Shown piece after piece: positions 63,618 to 64,000 of a DNA stretch of 64,000 nt (position 1 is its first letter; the number at the start of each line of letters is the position of its first letter). The DNA comes from Zygaena filipendulae (lineage: Eukaryota; Arthropoda; Insecta; Lepidoptera; Zygaenidae), in the NCBI GenBank assembly GCA_907165275.2, contig OU015649.1, positions 10,756,001-10,820,000 on the forward strand, read 5' to 3'. Both the position numbers and the translations under genes were made by a program. A model generated the notes under the pieces. The model was given only the letters and a program-made list of their open reading frames with translations. It searched no databases and was not told the DNA's origin.

Positions 63618-64000
63618 TGTTTATATAATTTTACCAAAACAATTTATATTATAAGATAATATTATGATGGCATACCTATTTCCAGACATCACCTGACACT
63701 ATTAGTTTATTTTAATAACTAGCTGTTGTCAGGTGCAGAAAGGCAGTGCATCTGACAAAGTGTCTGCAAAATTTCATGACGATTGGTGTGGAATAGTTAA
63801 GGCCTGAAAATCTTAACGAAAAAACTCACTTTCTCATTTATAATATTAGGATTTATGTAAAAAATATAGGTGAACTTTGAAATGAAAACCATTTATCTAG
63901 GTACTTCTGAATGATAACATAGACTAAGAAAACTTCTACGTAATCCCAAATATTTAACTATCGGCGCTGATAAGAGATGTTACGTAACTTTATTTTGCAC

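Larger units (their letters stand above)
57946..64000. other. Right flank, mostly noncoding
   Basis: 58000-59840 is AT-rich with nothing recognised apart from a 12-bp-stem hairpin at about 58827-58861 (TAAATGTTAAAC ... GTTTAACATTTA). 59850-59925 is a minus CCGCGG-type repeat (GAATTCCCGCGGGAACTCCG). 59996-61515 is a nest of palindromic elements. 61520-63000 shows nothing nameable. 63013-63210 and 63718-63855 are plus-strand CCGCGG-type repeats. One 51-codon ORF (63462-63617, -) is listed separately. Confidence 0.5.

Noticed and set aside
1..64000. CRISPR arrays, bacterial operons, viral or retroviral genes
   Set aside because: No regularly spaced repeats with unique spacers, no prokaryotic gene packing, and no reverse transcriptase, integrase or capsid frame was recognised.

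Overview
This is a 64 kb piece of an AT-rich insect nuclear genome, almost certainly a moth or butterfly. It carries about twenty copies of the short interspersed repeat whose edge reads CCGCGGTTTCACCCGCG, the 'aaccgacttccaaaaagg' repeat, and scattered TAGGTACCTACC-type runs, all of which I know as common in Lepidoptera. Genes have introns with GT-AG (once GC-AG) borders. No bacterial or viral gene organisation is seen.

Three genes are firmly supported. (1) The 5' half of a T-box transcription factor of the Tbx20 class (Drosophila H15/midline) lies on the minus strand. Exon 1 is at 29558-29717 with a Groucho-type eh1 motif, exon 2 at 23258-23419 and exon 3 at 21137-21299, which starts the T-box. 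The remaining T-box exons are not in the window, so intron 3 runs off the left edge and is more than 21 kb long. A GC-box-rich stretch at about 30.04-30.24 kb is the likely promoter area. (2) An intronless tilB/LRRC6 (DNAAF11) gene, a dynein-arm assembly factor, is at 48738-50033 (+), with a perfect RFX X-box 163 bp before its ATG. (3) A complete 12-exon protein-glutamine gamma-glutamyltransferase (annulin/Tg class, 749 aa) is at 51631-57627 (-), convergent with tilB. All splice phases agree, the Cys-His-Asp triad is present, and one intron is GC-AG.

Three small unrecognised ORFs look coding: 57730-57936 (-), just upstream of the transglutaminase; 27783-27995 (-), inside T-box intron 1 with a transcript-like tail; and 63462-63617 (-).

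Everything else is noncoding: intron 3 (1-21136), introns 2 and 1, an 18 kb intergenic block (30.3-48.6 kb) and the right flank (58-64 kb). These hold dispersed repeats, palindromic MITE-like elements, some nested inside each other, and isolated GC-rich islands that could be regulatory elements of the T-box gene. The three main genes share no pathway. The window is a developmental regulator with a large noncoding neighbourhood next to two compact genes with unrelated jobs.
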